Notes: generated by a model from the sequence alone, not told the origin. DNA of 64,000 bases from Aequorivita todarodis (GCF_028561335.1 NZ_JAQQTG010000006.1:124317-188316), one strand, 5' to 3'; shown: positions 43,232 through 54,607, counted from the stretch's first letter. Program-made: numbers and translations.

Positions 43232-45277
43232 TTATTCAGGGTATTCCACCCGAAGATGGTAAATATTGTTCAGCTTCTTTTTCAAAACTTTCTTTATCAT
43301 TTCAATTTCCTTAAAAGTAATGTTCGCGTTCAAAAACTGGCCCTGCGCCATTTGGTTGTTGATTATCTTTTCAACAAACTCATCTATAATGGACGAAGAG
43401 GGCTCCTTCAAACTTTTGCTCGCCGCTTCCACGCTATCCGCCATCATTAAAATTGCTGTTTCCTTTGAAAAGGGAATCGGTCCGGGATATATAAAATCTT
43501 CCTTATTTGCCTCGCCCTGTTGCTCCCGTTCCTTTTTATAGAAATAATAGACCAAACTGGTGCCATGGTGGGTTCTTATAAAATCAATAACCCTGTCTGG
43601 CAGATTGTTCTTTCGGGCTATTTCGATGCCTTTAATTACATGGTCTATAATTATTTTGGCACTTTCCTTCGGATCCAATTCGTTGTGTGAATTGATTGAA
43701 TTTGCCTGGTTTTCGGTAAACATAGTCGGGTTCAGCATTTTTCCAATGTCGTGATAGAGTGCCCCTACCCTGACCAACATGCTATTGGCGCCAATCTCGT
43801 TTGCGGAAGCTTCCGCCAAATTTGCCACGTTCAAGGAATGGTGGAATGTTCCCGGCGCTTTGTTTGAAAGCTCTTTCAGCAATTTTGAATTGGTATCACT
43901 CAGTTCCAGCAACGAAACATCGGAAACCAATCCGAATATCTTTTCATAAAAATAAATCAGCGGATGCGCAAAAAGGGTTGCCAAGCCACATAAGATGAAA
44001 TATCCAAAATTCTCCCACTGCAATGTTTGAATATTTCCTTCCTGAATTACAAAAAAGGCAAAGTAGCCAAGGATGTAAATAAGCGTTATCTGCCCTACGG
44101 AAATGAAGAGGTTTGCTCTTTTGTATAATTCTGAAACGGTAAGAATAGTAACGATTCCCGCAATAAACTGGAGGAACATATATTCAAAACTGTTCGGGAC
44201 GATAAAGCCGAGCAAAAGAATGGTCAGCACATGCACAAAAAGCCCCACGCGCGGGTCAAAAAATGCTTTCAGGATCAGCGGCAGAATACATATTGGCACA
44301 ACATAAACATAGTCGGAATGGACCTTCAGCACCAGCGTGGTAAGAAAAACCATCAAAAAGATGTTGAAGAAGATAAAAGTGACCTTTGTATTATTGTTGT
44401 ATATGTAGGGCCTGTAATTTTTCAGAAAAAGAAAAAGCATTAAAAACACCAAAGAAACCAGCATGGAATAGCCCACCAAAAGCCACAGATAATTGTTTTT
44501 GCTCCAAATCTGGCTTTGAAATTCGGCCTTCAGCGATTCAAGAATTTGGAATTTATCGCCTTCCACCACTTCGCCTTTTGCGATAATACGCCCCCCTTTT
44601 TCAATGATGCCTCGGTTGGGGTTAAGCGCTTTTATTTCAGCGTCTATGGCAGCTTCGGTCAGTTTTGAATTTAATTTTACATTTGGCTCAAAAACTTCGT
44701 TCAAAATATTATAAAGGAGTACCTGAACGTCTTCAACTTTATTTTTTTCTACCAACTCGCGCACCCTCTTGTTCAAATTCTCCTTTTTGAACAATTGTGA
44801 GTAGCTGCGCTCCTCAATCTCGTTTCCTCTTTTTAGGTAAATAAGTTTGTCGTCATCGTATGCGTGAATTTCATCGGTAACGCCATTTTTATAGGCTTCG
44901 GCAATAAAGGCTTCGCCCAGTCTTTCAACGGTTTTTTCTGGTGTTTTATAAAGGCTGTCTATGTATTTTGTTTCGAGATCGCTTCGGAAGTTTTCAGCAA
45001 CATCCGCTTGCACATCACTGTTATATTCAAAATATGGAATGGCATTGGCCCGAATTTCCTCCCGCTCTTTTTTTAAGGTGTCTTCGTTTTTCTTAATGGT
45101 AAAACTGAAGGGCGCATACAGGTTTTCATACTGCCAAGGTTTTCCCTTCTGGAAATTGTACTTAAACTGGCCGCCTTTCGGCAAGAGATAAATAATTAAG
45201 ACCGTGGCAACTATAAAAAGAAAAACCTTGTAAATAAGGGATTGGTTTTTGGCGAACAAAGAAAAAAGGTTCTTCAT
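43232..45277 (-). CDS. 7TM-HD phosphohydrolase PgpH (cyclic-di-AMP phosphodiesterase family)
   Basis: The 681-residue protein has an N-terminal membrane helix (about 15-32), an extracytoplasmic 7TMR-HD domain (about 40-265), seven membrane helices (about 265-460), and a cytoplasmic HD domain (about 475-640). The HD domain contains TFHHSLNVANLAE and the HD pair LYHDIGKMLNP. In Firmicutes PgpH degrades c-di-AMP; in Bacteroidota the substrate is assumed similar. A promoter-like TTTTG-N21-TACCTTTA precedes it. It is divergent from the thiolase gene. Confidence 0.88.
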   Translation of the reverse strand: MKNLFSLFAKNQSLIYKVFLFIVATVLIIYLLPKGGQFKYNFQKGKPWQYENLYAPFSFTIKKNEDTLKKEREEIRANAIPYFEYNSDVQADVAENFRSDLETKYIDSLYKTPEKTVERLGEAFIAEAYKNGVTDEIHAYDDDKLIYLKRGNEIEERSYSQLFKKENLNKRVRELVEKNKVEDVQVLLYNILNEVFEPNVKLNSKLTEAAIDAEIKALNPNRGIIEKGGRIIAKGEVVEGDKFQILESLKAEFQSQIWSKNNYLWLLVGYSMLVSLVFLMLFLFLKNYRPYIYNNNTKVTFIFFNIFLMVFLTTLVLKVHSDYVYVVPICILPLILKAFFDPRVGLFVHVLTILLLGFIVPNSFEYMFLQFIAGIVTILTVSELYKRANLFISVGQITLIYILGYFAFFVIQEGNIQTLQWENFGYFILCGLATLFAHPLIYFYEKIFGLVSDVSLLELSDTNSKLLKELSNKAPGTFHHSLNVANLAEASANEIGANSMLVRVGALYHDIGKMLNPTMFTENQANSINSHNELDPKESAKIIIDHVIKGIEIARKNNLPDRVIDFIRTHHGTSLVYYFYKKEREQQGEANKEDFIYPGPIPFSKETAILMMADSVEAASKSLKEPSSSIIDEFVEKIINNQMAQGQFLNANITFKEIEMIKKVLKKKLNNIYHLRVEYPE

Positions 45278-45293
45278 AAAATGATAACTTAAA

Positions 45294-45328
45294 GTAAAGG
45301 TATAAATAAGGAACGAGTTATCCCAAAA
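45294..45328 (-). promoter_or_regulatory. putative promoter of the pgpH-like gene
   Basis: On the minus strand TTTTG (45328-45324) is followed after 21 bases by TACCTTTA, one mismatch from TAnnTTTG. It lies 17 bases before the start codon. The spacing is one base longer than the 20 seen at the tRNA operon. Confidence 0.4.
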
Positions 45329-45344
45329 CCAATAGTTGTAAAGA

Positions 45345-45375
45345 TTGATTTTTAAGATGGAAATCCGTAATTTCG
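45345..45375 (+). promoter_or_regulatory. putative promoter of the thiolase gene
   Basis: TTG at 45345-45347 is followed by exactly 20 bases and TAATTTCG, one mismatch from TAnnTTTG. Transcription would begin about 25 bases before the ATG at 45407. Confidence 0.5.
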
Positions 45376-45406
45376 CAGTCCTTATTTCAAATTAAAAAAC
45401 AGTAGC

Positions 45407-46585
45407 ATGAGCAATAAAGTAGTTATCGTATCCGCAGCCAGAACCCCCATTGGAAGTTTTATGGGAGGCCTTTCTTCCTTGACCGCAACCCAGCTGGGCT
45501 CTGCGGCTATTAAAGGCGCCCTGGAAAAAATAAAGCTCGATCCAGCTTTGGTCCAGGAAGTTTTTATGGGCAATGTGGTACAAGCTGGCGTGGGCCAAGC
45601 GCCTGCACGGCAAGCTGCTTTGGGTGCGGGGCTGTCAGATGCAGTACCGTGTACAACCGTAAACAAGGTTTGTGCATCTGGAATGAAGGCCGTGATGCAG
45701 GCCGCACAAACGATAGCGCTTGGCGATGCCGATATCGTGGTGGCAGGCGGAATGGAAAGCATGAGCAACATTCCCCATTACGTACATATGCGCAGCGGAA
45801 CAAAATTTGGACCCGCAACTTTGACTGACGGCATGCAAAAAGACGGTCTGGTAGATGCCTACGACCATAACGCAATGGGCACCTGCGCCGATCTTTGCGC
45901 TACCGAATATAATTTTTCACGGGAAGACCAAGATGCATTTGCCATAAAATCTTACGAACGTTCCGCAAAAGCTTGGGCCGATGGGAAATTTAAGGAGGAA
46001 GTTGTTCCCGTGGAAGTGCCACAGCGTCGTGGAGAACCCGTTATAGTCTCGGAAGACGAAGAATACAAAAACGTAAAGATGGACAAGATTTCCTCTTTGC
46101 GCCCTGCCTTTACCAAAGACGGAACGGTTACGGCCGCAAACGCCTCAACCATAAATGATGGTGCCGGGGCAATGGTTTTGATGAGCGAGGCAAAGGCGAA
46201 AGAATTGGGCTTAACACCTTTGGCATATATAAAAAGTTATGCCGATGCCGCCCAGGAGCCAAAATGGTTTACCACCGCCCCCGCAAAAGCACTTCCAAAA
46301 GCAATTGCAAAAGCCGGAATAGATATTAAGGATGTGGATTATTTTGAATTCAACGAAGCATTCGCGGTAGTGGGTCTTGCCAATATGAAGATTTTAGGAT
46401 TGAACGACAGCAACGTAAACGTAAACGGTGGCGCCGTTTCCTTGGGCCATCCGCTTGGTTGCAGTGGTGTCCGTATTTTGATAACGCTTTTGAATGTCTT
46501 GAAACAAAACGATGCCAAAATTGGTGCCGCGGCAATCTGCAATGGGGGCGGTGGTGCGTCTGCAATGGTAATTGAAAGAATTTAA
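45407..46585 (+). CDS. acetyl-CoA C-acetyltransferase (thiolase II)
   Basis: The 392-residue thiolase has the acylated cysteine C89 (NKVCASGMK), the general-base H348 (SLGHPLGCSG) and C378 (CNGGGGASA), along with the FNEAF motif near 310. Length and motif order match biosynthetic AtoB/PhbA-type acetyl-CoA acetyltransferases. It condenses or splits acetoacetyl-CoA in the cytoplasm. It is divergent from pgpH and followed after 23 bases by an NlpC/P60 gene. Confidence 0.93.
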   Translation: MSNKVVIVSAARTPIGSFMGGLSSLTATQLGSAAIKGALEKIKLDPALVQEVFMGNVVQAGVGQAPARQAALGAGLSDAVPCTTVNKVCASGMKAVMQAAQTIALGDADIVVAGGMESMSNIPHYVHMRSGTKFGPATLTDGMQKDGLVDAYDHNAMGTCADLCATEYNFSREDQDAFAIKSYERSAKAWADGKFKEEVVPVEVPQRRGEPVIVSEDEEYKNVKMDKISSLRPAFTKDGTVTAANASTINDGAGAMVLMSEAKAKELGLTPLAYIKSYADAAQEPKWFTTAPAKALPKAIAKAGIDIKDVDYFEFNEAFAVVGLANMKILGLNDSNVNVNGGAVSLGHPLGCSGVRILITLLNVLKQNDAKIGAAAICNGGGGASAMVIERI

Positions 46586-46608
46586 TTCCGTATTTCAATA
46601 CTTTCTGA

Positions 46609-47358
46609 ATGGATTACGGTATCTGCAATTTAAGCATTGTCCCACTTCGTGCCGAGGCTTCCGATGTGAGCGAAATGGTAACGCAAGTGCTTTACGGCGA
46701 ACATTTCAAAATACTGGAAACCCGAAAAAAATGGAGCCGTATCCGTTTGGCTTTTGACAACTATGAAGGATGGATAGACAAGAAGCAATATCTAACCATC
46801 GCGGAAGCGGATTATTCAGATTTTGAAAGGAAGGAACTGAGACTTTCCTCAGATTTGGTTGATTTTATTACCACTTCAGACAATCAACTTTTTTCTATTT
46901 GTTTGGGAAGCAATGTTTCCGGTGCTCCATATTTAAAAAATCATTTTGAAGGAAAATCGGTTTCTGGAATACTTCCGAAGGAACATTTAATTGAAACCGC
47001 ACTGCTTTATTTAAACACACCTTATTTGTGGGGCGGCAAAACGCCTTTTGGCATTGACTGTAGTGGTTTTACCCAAATGGTCTATAAACTGAACGGCTAC
47101 GAATTGCTCCGTGATGCCAGCCAACAAGCTACACAGGGAGAAGCCTTGAGTTTTATTGAAGAAAGTGAGCCGGGCGATTTGGCCTTTTTTGATAACGAAG
47201 AAGGAAAAATTACGCATGTCGGTATTATTATGGCAGACAACTACATTATCCATGCCCACGGAAAAGTGCGCATTGACAGATTGGACCACAGCGGTATTTT
47301 TAATTATGAACTGCGCAATCACACACATAAGCTGCGGGTTATAAAGAGAATTATTTAA
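46609..47358 (+). CDS. NlpC/P60 family C40 peptidase with SH3-like domains
   Basis: The 249-residue protein has an N-terminal SH3-like part (about 5-65, with WIDKKQYL) and a second one (about 80-120), then the NlpC/P60 catalytic domain (about 125-245). The catalytic residues are C151 (DCSGF), H203 (THVGI) and H215 (IHAHG). It probably cleaves gamma-D-Glu-diamino acid bonds in peptidoglycan. There is no signal peptide, so it may act on recycled muropeptides or be exported by another route. A shared bidirectional terminator follows. Confidence 0.88.
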   Translation: MDYGICNLSIVPLRAEASDVSEMVTQVLYGEHFKILETRKKWSRIRLAFDNYEGWIDKKQYLTIAEADYSDFERKELRLSSDLVDFITTSDNQLFSICLGSNVSGAPYLKNHFEGKSVSGILPKEHLIETALLYLNTPYLWGGKTPFGIDCSGFTQMVYKLNGYELLRDASQQATQGEALSFIEESEPGDLAFFDNEEGKITHVGIIMADNYIIHAHGKVRIDRLDHSGIFNYELRNHTHKLRVIKRII

Positions 47359-47447
47359 TATAATTAGCCAATTTTCACATTCATAAATAGCAAAAATTGC
47401 TTTTGGGATATTTTGGTCATACGCCCTAAAAATGCGGCTTTAAAAAG

Positions 47448-47475
47448 AAAAACCCCCGAAATTTCAGGGGTTTTT
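47448..47475. terminator. bidirectional terminator between NlpC/P60 and TPR genes
   Basis: AAAAACCCC pairs with GGGGTTTTT around a short CGAAATTTCA loop, with A and T runs on both sides. It lies between convergent genes and can serve both. Confidence 0.75.
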
Positions 47476-47501
47476 GCTTTTCTATTTAGGAATACCGCTT
47501 G

Positions 47502-48761
47502 TTATCCTTGTTTTTCCAAGGCTTCAAGCTTAGCCTTCATTTCCTTATATTTTGCATCATCTGCAAGTTGTCCATAAATATTCATTAGTGTTCTGACAAC
47601 TTCTTGACTATCCGGTTTCAATTTGAGCGCTCTTTCCAAATATGGCAACGCATCTGTGTATATGTCTTTGCGCTGTTGCTTCAATTCATCATATTTTTGG
47701 TTGTCTGCCCTAGAATTTCCCAAACTGTTCATCTCTTCAACCAGAGCATCTTCCCCAGAAAGTTTTAGAACGGCTATGTTAATTAACGCCGCTTCGTACT
47801 CGGGATTCAATTCCAACGCTTTTTCGTAATATTTGATAGCCTCTTCCTTATTTCCAATTTCTGCACTGCCAACACCAAGGTTGAAATAGATTTCTGGGTT
47901 TTCAGGGTCAGATGCCACAATTTTGCCCATCAACTCATTATACCTCGCCACATTACCCATTTTATAACTCATATCGGCATCAGCACGCATAAGATAAATA
48001 TCATTAGGGCTTTCTGCACGGGCATCCTTCATTAATTCCATTGCTTTTTCGTTATCGCCTTTTTCTATATAAATAAGGGTCATATTTCTAAGAATTTCAC
48101 CTTTTCTAGATTCGGTCACACGTTTTTCGGGCTTAATATATTGTCCCGATTTTATTGCAATATTTCGTATGTTTTCACTTTCAAAGGCCTCAACCTCCCC
48201 TGTTTCTTTATTTGTTGCGACAAATTCTTCAGTTTCACCAGTATAGCCAGAATCCAAAGCCATTTGATAATACTTTAGGGCTGCGTCATAATCTTTCCCG
48301 TTAACTGCATTGCTCGCGGCATAATATAAATCGGAAGGATCTTTGCTCACCAAATAACTGGTATAAAGTTTATCAGTTGCCATTTGGTACTGACCTGCAT
48401 TTTGATCCTTTACGGCACCATTAATCAATGCCGCGCGAAGATTTTGTATTGGGCCAGCTAACTGGGCGTCCATTTTTGGATTCATTTCAAGTGCTTTGTT
48501 GAAAGCTTCTGCCGCACCTTTTAATTTGGTGTAATCTGAGACACCAGAACCCAATAATGCCTCTCCCTTTGCTGCGTAATATTGGGCTTTTACGTCATTA
48601 TCTACTGAGCCAAGCATTGGCTCTGCTTCGCTTAAATAGGTCAATGCTTCCGTGTATTCGTTGGATTTTATGGCCTTTTCTGCTTTTTTTATTTCCTTTT
48701 TTTGTCCAAATGAAATAGCAGATGCAAAAGCCAGTCCTGTTATTAAAATTCGTGTTTTCAT
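47502..48761 (-). CDS. secreted TPR-repeat protein
   Basis: The 419-residue protein starts with a signal peptide (about 1-20, ending ISFGQ). At least six TPR-like repeats follow (for example EYTEALTYLSEAEPM, DYDAALKYYQMALDSG, NKEEAIKYYEKALELNPEYEAALINIAVL). TPR arrays mediate protein-protein contacts; the protein is likely periplasmic or a gliding/secretion accessory. It lies 10 bases downstream of gyrA on the same strand, a frequent flavobacterial pairing. The partner is unknown. Confidence 0.78.
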   Translation of the reverse strand: MKTRILITGLAFASAISFGQKKEIKKAEKAIKSNEYTEALTYLSEAEPMLGSVDNDVKAQYYAAKGEALLGSGVSDYTKLKGAAEAFNKALEMNPKMDAQLAGPIQNLRAALINGAVKDQNAGQYQMATDKLYTSYLVSKDPSDLYYAASNAVNGKDYDAALKYYQMALDSGYTGETEEFVATNKETGEVEAFESENIRNIAIKSGQYIKPEKRVTESRKGEILRNMTLIYIEKGDNEKAMELMKDARAESPNDIYLMRADADMSYKMGNVARYNELMGKIVASDPENPEIYFNLGVGSAEIGNKEEAIKYYEKALELNPEYEAALINIAVLKLSGEDALVEEMNSLGNSRADNQKYDELKQQRKDIYTDALPYLERALKLKPDSQEVVRTLMNIYGQLADDAKYKEMKAKLEALEKQG

Positions 48762-48771
48762 GTGTTAATGT

Positions 48772-51309
48772 TTATTCGTTATTTTCGGTTTGAGTTTCGT
48801 TATTGTCAAGATTTGTGCCATCATTGGTTTCGCCAGTAATGTTGTCATTTTCTTCAATATCGTCTTCATCTTCATCCTTCATCGCTTTTGCAACGGCGGC
48901 AATGGCATCGTCTTCCCTTACTTTTATCAATCGCACTCCCTGGGTTGCGCGGCCCATCACGCGAAGATCGGCAACGGCCATTCTAATAGCGATACCCGAT
49001 TTGTTGATAATCATTAAATCATCATCATCCGTTACATTCTTGATAGCCACTAATTTACCAGTTTTTTCTGTAATATTAATGGTTTTCACACCTTTTCCGC
49101 CTCGATTTGTGATTCGGTAATCTTCAATGGAGGAACGCTTTCCGTAGCCATTTTCAGAAACGACCAAAATTTCAGAATCGCCATCATCTACGGCAATCAT
49201 ACCTACCACTTCGTCATTTTCACTGCCGAGTGTAATTCCTCTTACACCCGAAGCGTTTCTTCCCATAGGTCTGGTTTTTTCCTCTTCAAAACGAATGGCC
49301 TTTCCAGATTTCACGGCGAGCATAACCTGGCTTTTGCCCGTTGTTAATTTTGCTTCCAGCAATTCGTCGTCCTCACGAATGGTAATCGCATTGATCCCAT
49401 TGGTACGCGGTCTAGAATATTGTTCCAAAGGCGTTTTCTTCACCTGCCCTTTTTTGGTGGCCATAATTACATAATGGCTGTTTATGTATTCTTCATCCTT
49501 CAAATCCTGGGTGCAGATGAACGCTTTTACTTTATCGTCCGGCTCAATATTTATAAGATTTTGGATTGCTCTTCCTTTTGAGGTTCTTGTTCCTTCGGGA
49601 ATTTCGAAAACGCGCATCCAGAAACATTTTCCTTTTTGGGTGAAGAACAACATATATTGGTGATTGGTCCCTACGAAAAGATGTTCCAAGAAATCCTCAT
49701 TTCGTGTAGCCGAAGCCTTTTGGCCTACTCCGCCCCTATTCTGTGTTTTGTATTCCGAAAGCGAGGTACGTTTAATATAGCCCGCGTGCGAAATAGTCAA
49801 AACTACTTGCTCATCAGCAATCAAATCGGTAATACTCACGTCGCCACCTGCATATTCGATGGTTGAGCGGCGCTCATCGCCATATTTTGCGCGAATTTCC
49901 TCAAGCTCTTCTTTGATGATCTGCATTCTACGCTCTTTGCTGGCAAGTATTTCCTTGTAATCCTGAATGGTTTTCATCAATTCTTCATACTCGCTGCGAA
50001 GCTTGTCCTGCTCCAGACCCGTCAATTGACGAAGGCGCATTTCAACAATGGCCTTGGCTTGGATTTCTGTGAGCTTGAAGGCTTCCATCAACTTCTCCCT
50101 AGCCTCATCGGCATTGGAAGAAGCGCGTATCAAACGGATTACTTCATCAATATTATCGGAGGCAATAATTAAACCTTCCAATATATGTGCGCGTTCCTCG
50201 GCTTTGCGAAGCAAATATTCGGTACGGCGGACCACCACTTCGTGGCGGTGCTCCACAAAATAATGGATCAGTTCCTTCAAATTTAGCATTTGCGGTCTTC
50301 CATTTACCAATGCAATATTGTTCACACTGAAACTGGACTGCAATGCCGTATATTTATAAAGAGTATTCAGAACAATGTTTGGTATGGCATCGCGCTTCAA
50401 TATGTAAACGATGCGCATTCCGTTTCTGTCGCTTTCGTCGCGAATGTTTGAAATGCCATCAATTTTCTTTTCGTTTACCATATCAGCGGTCTTTTTGATC
50501 ATGTCCGCTTTGTTCACTTGATATGGAATTTCGGTAACAACAATACATTCCCGACCCTGTACTTCCTCGAAGTTCGCCTTGGCTCGCATTACAATACGGC
50601 CGCGGCCTGTATGGAAAGCTTCGCGCACACCTTCGTATCCGTAAATAATTCCACCCGTTGGGAAATCAGGGGCTTTTACGTGCTGCATCAACCCATCGAT
50701 GTCTATATTGTTATCTTCAATATAGGCAATGATTCCGTTTACAACTTCGGTTAAATTGTGTGGCGGCATGTTCGTTGCCATACCTACCGCAATACCCGAA
50801 GCCCCGTTAATTAAAAGTCCGGGGACACGCGTGGGAAGAACGGTGGGTTCTTTTAAGGTATCGTCAAAGTTTAATTGGTGGTCAACGGTTTCTTTGTCGA
50901 TATCGGCAAGCATGTCTTCAGAAATCTTCTGCATTCTTGCCTCGGTATATCGCATTGCCGCCGGGCTATCGCCATCAACCGAGCCAAAGTTTCCCTGTCC
51001 GTCAACCAGCAAATAGCGCAAGCTCCATTCTTGGGCCATACGCACCATGGCGTCATAAACCGAGGTGTCGCCGTGTGGGTGGTATTTACCGAGAACCTCC
51101 CCCACTATTCTCGCGGATTTTTTATGTGCGCCCGTGGCCCTAATGCCCAGCTCGTGCATTCCGAAGAGCACCCTTCTGTGAACGGGCTTCATTCCATCGC
51201 GAACATCTGGCAGCGCACGTGACACTATGACCGACATCGAATAATCGATGTAGGCAGACTTCATTTCATCTTCAATGTTTATAGGGATTATTTTTTCACC
51301 TTCAGTCAT
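48772..51309 (-). CDS. gyrA: DNA gyrase subunit A
   Basis: The 845-residue protein has the breakage-reunion domain with the catalytic tyrosine Y121 ([10 protein letters not shown]) and the QRDR-like [15 protein letters not shown] (about 77-91). The six-bladed beta-pinwheel C-terminal domain occupies about 500-800, and an acidic tail follows (about 805-845). GyrA cuts and rejoins DNA as A2B2 with GyrB, which is not in the window. At the position aligned with E. coli S83 the residue is T82; the D87 equivalent is D86. It is divergent from clpC. Confidence 0.97.
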   Translation of the reverse strand: MTEGEKIIPINIEDEMKSAYIDYSMSVIVSRALPDVRDGMKPVHRRVLFGMHELGIRATGAHKKSARIVGEVLGKYHPHGDTSVYDAMVRMAQEWSLRYLLVDGQGNFGSVDGDSPAAMRYTEARMQKISEDMLADIDKETVDHQLNFDDTLKEPTVLPTRVPGLLINGASGIAVGMATNMPPHNLTEVVNGIIAYIEDNNIDIDGLMQHVKAPDFPTGGIIYGYEGVREAFHTGRGRIVMRAKANFEEVQGRECIVVTEIPYQVNKADMIKKTADMVNEKKIDGISNIRDESDRNGMRIVYILKRDAIPNIVLNTLYKYTALQSSFSVNNIALVNGRPQMLNLKELIHYFVEHRHEVVVRRTEYLLRKAEERAHILEGLIIASDNIDEVIRLIRASSNADEAREKLMEAFKLTEIQAKAIVEMRLRQLTGLEQDKLRSEYEELMKTIQDYKEILASKERRMQIIKEELEEIRAKYGDERRSTIEYAGGDVSITDLIADEQVVLTISHAGYIKRTSLSEYKTQNRGGVGQKASATRNEDFLEHLFVGTNHQYMLFFTQKGKCFWMRVFEIPEGTRTSKGRAIQNLINIEPDDKVKAFICTQDLKDEEYINSHYVIMATKKGQVKKTPLEQYSRPRTNGINAITIREDDELLEAKLTTGKSQVMLAVKSGKAIRFEEEKTRPMGRNASGVRGITLGSENDEVVGMIAVDDGDSEILVVSENGYGKRSSIEDYRITNRGGKGVKTINITEKTGKLVAIKNVTDDDDLMIINKSGIAIRMAVADLRVMGRATQGVRLIKVREDDAIAAVAKAMKDEDEDDIEENDNITGETNDGTNLDNNETQTENNE

Positions 51310-51514
51310 AAAAAAATAGCTTTAATTATCGTTGTTAATCTAATGGAGCAAGATACACTTTTTCGTAGGTTTAACAGGGGGTTTTGGCATTCGTTATTCA
51401 CGAATTTATTAACAAATTTGGGGGTAAAATTCGTTAATAAGTATCGTTGCATATCCTTTGAATTCCACTATATATTTTGTCCTTTTACTAAAATGATTCC
51501 AAAGAGGAACAGTT

Positions 51515-51546
51515 TTTGTCCTATTTTGGTTAATTTAGTATTTTTA
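51515..51546 (+). promoter_or_regulatory. putative promoter of clpC
   Basis: TTTG (51515-51518) is followed by exactly 20 bases and TATTTTTA (51539-51546), one mismatch from TAnnTTTG. The likely start of transcription is about 15 bases before the ATG at 51568. Confidence 0.5.
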
Positions 51547-51567
51547 AGAAGAGCCGATATTTAAAAT

Positions 51568-54120
51568 ATGGATGATAATTTTTCCCCCAGAGTTAAAGAT
51601 GTAATTGCCTACAGCAAAGAGGAAGCGCTGCGTTTAGGCCACGATTTTATTGGTACTGAGCACTTAATGCTCGGTCTTTTAAGGGATGGCAACGGCAAAG
51701 CGGTAACCATACTGAACGCACTTGCGATAGATTTGAACCACTTACGAAGAAAGGTAGAGATATTGAGCCCCGCAAATCCGGGCGTTACTACCAATACAAA
51801 CGATAAAAAGAACCTTCACCTTACCCGACAAGCGGAAAGGGCGCTGAAGACCACATTTTTGGAAGCGAAGCTTTTTCAAAGCAACTCCATCAATACAGCA
51901 CATTTACTGTTGTGCATTCTCCGCAATGAAAATGACCCAACTACGAAATTACTGAACAAAATGAAGATAGATTATGACGTGGTAAAAGACCAATTTAAAC
52001 TTATGATTACAAACGACGACGATTATATAGACACTCCAAGTGCCGAATCATTTCCAAATGAAGACGACACTTCGGCGGAAGATGCCGGAAAGGAAAACCT
52101 GTTTTCCGGTACTACGGCAAAGGCGAACAAAAAATCCAAGACCCCTGTTCTGGATAATTTCGGAAGAGACCTTACCGCAATGGCGGAAGAGGGAAAATTG
52201 GACCCCGTTGTGGGCCGCGAAAGCGAAATTCAACGTGTTTCACAGATTTTAAGCCGAAGAAAGAAAAACAACCCCTTGCTCATTGGAGAGCCCGGGGTTG
52301 GTAAATCCGCCATCGCTGAAGGGTTGGCGCTTCGCATAATTCAACGAAAAGTATCGCGCATTCTCTATGACAAAAGAGTGGTTACTTTAGATTTGGCAAG
52401 CCTCGTAGCCGGCACCAAATACCGCGGCCAGTTTGAAGAACGCATGAAGGCCGTGATGAATGAGCTTGAAAAGAATGACGACATCATCCTCTTCATCGAT
52501 GAAATCCACACGATTGTTGGCGCCGGGGGTGCCACGGGTTCCTTGGACGCTTCAAATATGTTCAAACCCGCACTTGCCCGGGGCGAAATTCAGTGTATCG
52601 GTGCAACAACTTTAGATGAGTATCGCCAGTATATTGAAAAAGATGGCGCCCTCGAAAGACGTTTCCAAAAAGTATTGGTTGAACCCACTACTGTAGAAGA
52701 AACCATTGAGATTCTTATGAATATAAAAGATAAGTACGAGGCACACCACAATGTAATTTATACCGAGGATGCCATTGAAGCCTGCGTGAAACTTACAAAT
52801 AGATATATGACTGAGCGTTTTCTGCCGGACAAAGCTATTGACGCCATGGACGAAGCTGGCTCACGCGTCCACATCACTAACATTCACGTTCCCGATAAAA
52901 TTTTGGAACTGGAGAAACAGTTAGAAGAAGTTCGCGAACTGAAAAACACCGTTGTAAAAAAGCAGAAATACGAAGAAGCCGCAAAACTTCGGGATGACGA
53001 AAAGAATTTTGAAAAGGAGCTTGCAATCCAGCAGGAACAGTGGGATGCAGACTCTAAACTTCACAAGGAAACTGTTTCCGAAGAAAATGTTGCAGAAGTT
53101 GTTTCCATGATGACGGGCATACCCGTAAACAGAATAGCACAGACTGAAAGCACCAAGCTTGCCGCCCTACCCGACCGAATAAAAGGAAAGGTAATTGGCC
53201 AGGACGAAGCTGTTGCCAAAGTGGTAAAAGCAATCCAACGGAACCGTGCCGGATTGAAAGACCCAAACAAACCGATCGGTTCCTTTATTTTCTTAGGACA
53301 AACCGGGGTGGGCAAAACACAACTTGCCAAAGTTTTGGCGCGTGAATTGTTTGATTCTGAAAACGCTTTGATCCGCATTGACATGAGCGAGTATATGGAG
53401 AAATTCGCCATTTCCCGCTTGGTAGGAGCACCTCCAGGATATGTGGGCTACGAAGAAGGTGGCCAATTGACCGAAAAAATTAGAAGAAAACCTTATGCAG
53501 TCGTGCTCTTGGACGAAATTGAAAAAGCACATCCCGATGTTTTCAATATGTTGCTCCAGGTTTTGGATGATGGATATTTAACGGACAGCCTTGGAAGAAA
53601 AATTGATTTCAGAAACACTATCATCATTATGACTTCCAATATTGGTGCCCGCCAAATTAAAGACTTTGGCCAAGGTGTAGGTTTTGGAACCGCGGCGAAA
53701 AAAAGCCAAGAAGATTCGCACACAAAAAGTGTAATTGAAAATGCCTTGAAGAAAACCTTTGCTCCTGAATTCTTGAACCGCATTGATGATGTTATGGTCT
53801 TCAATGCGCTGGAAAGAGAGGACATCCACAAGATTATCGATATTGAACTGGACAAGCTTTTTCTTCGCATTGCAGATTTGGGATACGATCTCAAGCTTAC
53901 CGAAAAAGCAAAAGATTATATTGCCGACAAAGGTTTTGACAAGCAATACGGCGCAAGACCATTGAACAGGGCCATTCAAAAATATATTGAGGATGCCTTG
54001 GCGGAAGAAATCATAAAAAGTAATTTGCAGGAAGGTGATGCAATAACTATGGATCTTGATGAAAAGACAAACGAGTTGACAATAAAAATAAAAAAGCAGA
54101 AGAAAACAACTGAATCTTAA
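51568..54120 (+). CDS. clpC: ATP-dependent Clp protease ATP-binding subunit ClpC
   Basis: The 850-residue class I Hsp100 protein has a Clp_N repeat domain (about 1-145), a first AAA+ module with GEPGVGKS (240-247) and ILFIDEIH (about 302-309), a UVR-like coiled middle (about 450-490), and a second AAA+ module with [12 protein letters not shown] (about 572-583) and a C-terminal ClpB-D2-like small domain. It unfolds substrates for ClpP. No clpP is present nearby. Divergence from gyrA across 258 bases is usual in flavobacteria. A strong terminator follows. Confidence 0.96.
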   Translation: MDDNFSPRVKDVIAYSKEEALRLGHDFIGTEHLMLGLLRDGNGKAVTILNALAIDLNHLRRKVEILSPANPGVTTNTNDKKNLHLTRQAERALKTTFLEAKLFQSNSINTAHLLLCILRNENDPTTKLLNKMKIDYDVVKDQFKLMITNDDDYIDTPSAESFPNEDDTSAEDAGKENLFSGTTAKANKKSKTPVLDNFGRDLTAMAEEGKLDPVVGRESEIQRVSQILSRRKKNNPLLIGEPGVGKSAIAEGLALRIIQRKVSRILYDKRVVTLDLASLVAGTKYRGQFEERMKAVMNELEKNDDIILFIDEIHTIVGAGGATGSLDASNMFKPALARGEIQCIGATTLDEYRQYIEKDGALERRFQKVLVEPTTVEETIEILMNIKDKYEAHHNVIYTEDAIEACVKLTNRYMTERFLPDKAIDAMDEAGSRVHITNIHVPDKILELEKQLEEVRELKNTVVKKQKYEEAAKLRDDEKNFEKELAIQQEQWDADSKLHKETVSEENVAEVVSMMTGIPVNRIAQTESTKLAALPDRIKGKVIGQDEAVAKVVKAIQRNRAGLKDPNKPIGSFIFLGQTGVGKTQLAKVLARELFDSENALIRIDMSEYMEKFAISRLVGAPPGYVGYEEGGQLTEKIRRKPYAVVLLDEIEKAHPDVFNMLLQVLDDGYLTDSLGRKIDFRNTIIIMTSNIGARQIKDFGQGVGFGTAAKKSQEDSHTKSVIENALKKTFAPEFLNRIDDVMVFNALEREDIHKIIDIELDKLFLRIADLGYDLKLTEKAKDYIADKGFDKQYGARPLNRAIQKYIEDALAEEIIKSNLQEGDAITMDLDEKTNELTIKIKKQKKTTES

Positions 54121-54141
54121 TTGCTATTTTTAGGACTTGAA

Positions 54142-54176
54142 AATTCCCCAAGGGTTACTTTGGGGAATTTTTTTTT
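54142..54176 (+). terminator. intrinsic terminator after clpC
   Basis: A stem AATTCCCCAA pairs with TTGGGGAATT, followed by a run of nine T residues. The loop is AGGGTTACT. It is positioned 20 bases after the clpC stop. Confidence 0.85.
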
Positions 54177-54235
54177 GACTTTTCATCCTTAAACCCTTAA
54201 AAATCCGTAAATTACGTAGGCCAAATAAATTTCTT

Positions 54236-54607
54236 ATGATCGATACGCTACATTTTGAATTTGGAGAAGTCCGGGTTTTCAAGAATTTTGTGGTCGTGGT
54301 CATGAAAGAGGGAATCACGGTTCAACCGGAACATAATGACGATTTGGAGAACATTGCCAAAAAATATTACAAAGGAAGAAAGTTTGGCTACATTACCTAT
54401 CGCATAAACAGCTATGCCGTAAACCCAATGGTCTATTTAAAAACCTCGGAAATAGAAAATCTCGTAGCCTTCGCCGTGGTTTCAACAAATGGATTAAAAA
54501 CGAGTAATTTGGAACTTGAAAAACGTTTTCTGAAAAAGCCACTCAAACATTTTAGCAGTCTGGATGAAGCAAAAAATTGGGTAAATGAAATGATTGAAAC
54601 CGCATGA
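54236..54607 (+). CDS. SpoIIAA/STAS-like small protein
   Basis: The 123-residue protein contains a fold-like pattern of SpoIIAA-type proteins: an N-terminal hydrophobic strand (FKNFVVVVMKEGITV), an AKKYYKGRKFGYI helix-strand unit, and a final AKNWVNEMIETA helix. Similar small proteins are common in Flavobacteriaceae and have no known function. It is preceded by the clpC terminator, so it has its own promoter. It converges with the T9SS cargo gene. Confidence 0.55.
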   Translation: MIDTLHFEFGEVRVFKNFVVVVMKEGITVQPEHNDDLENIAKKYYKGRKFGYITYRINSYAVNPMVYLKTSEIENLVAFAVVSTNGLKTSNLELEKRFLKKPLKHFSSLDEAKNWVNEMIETA

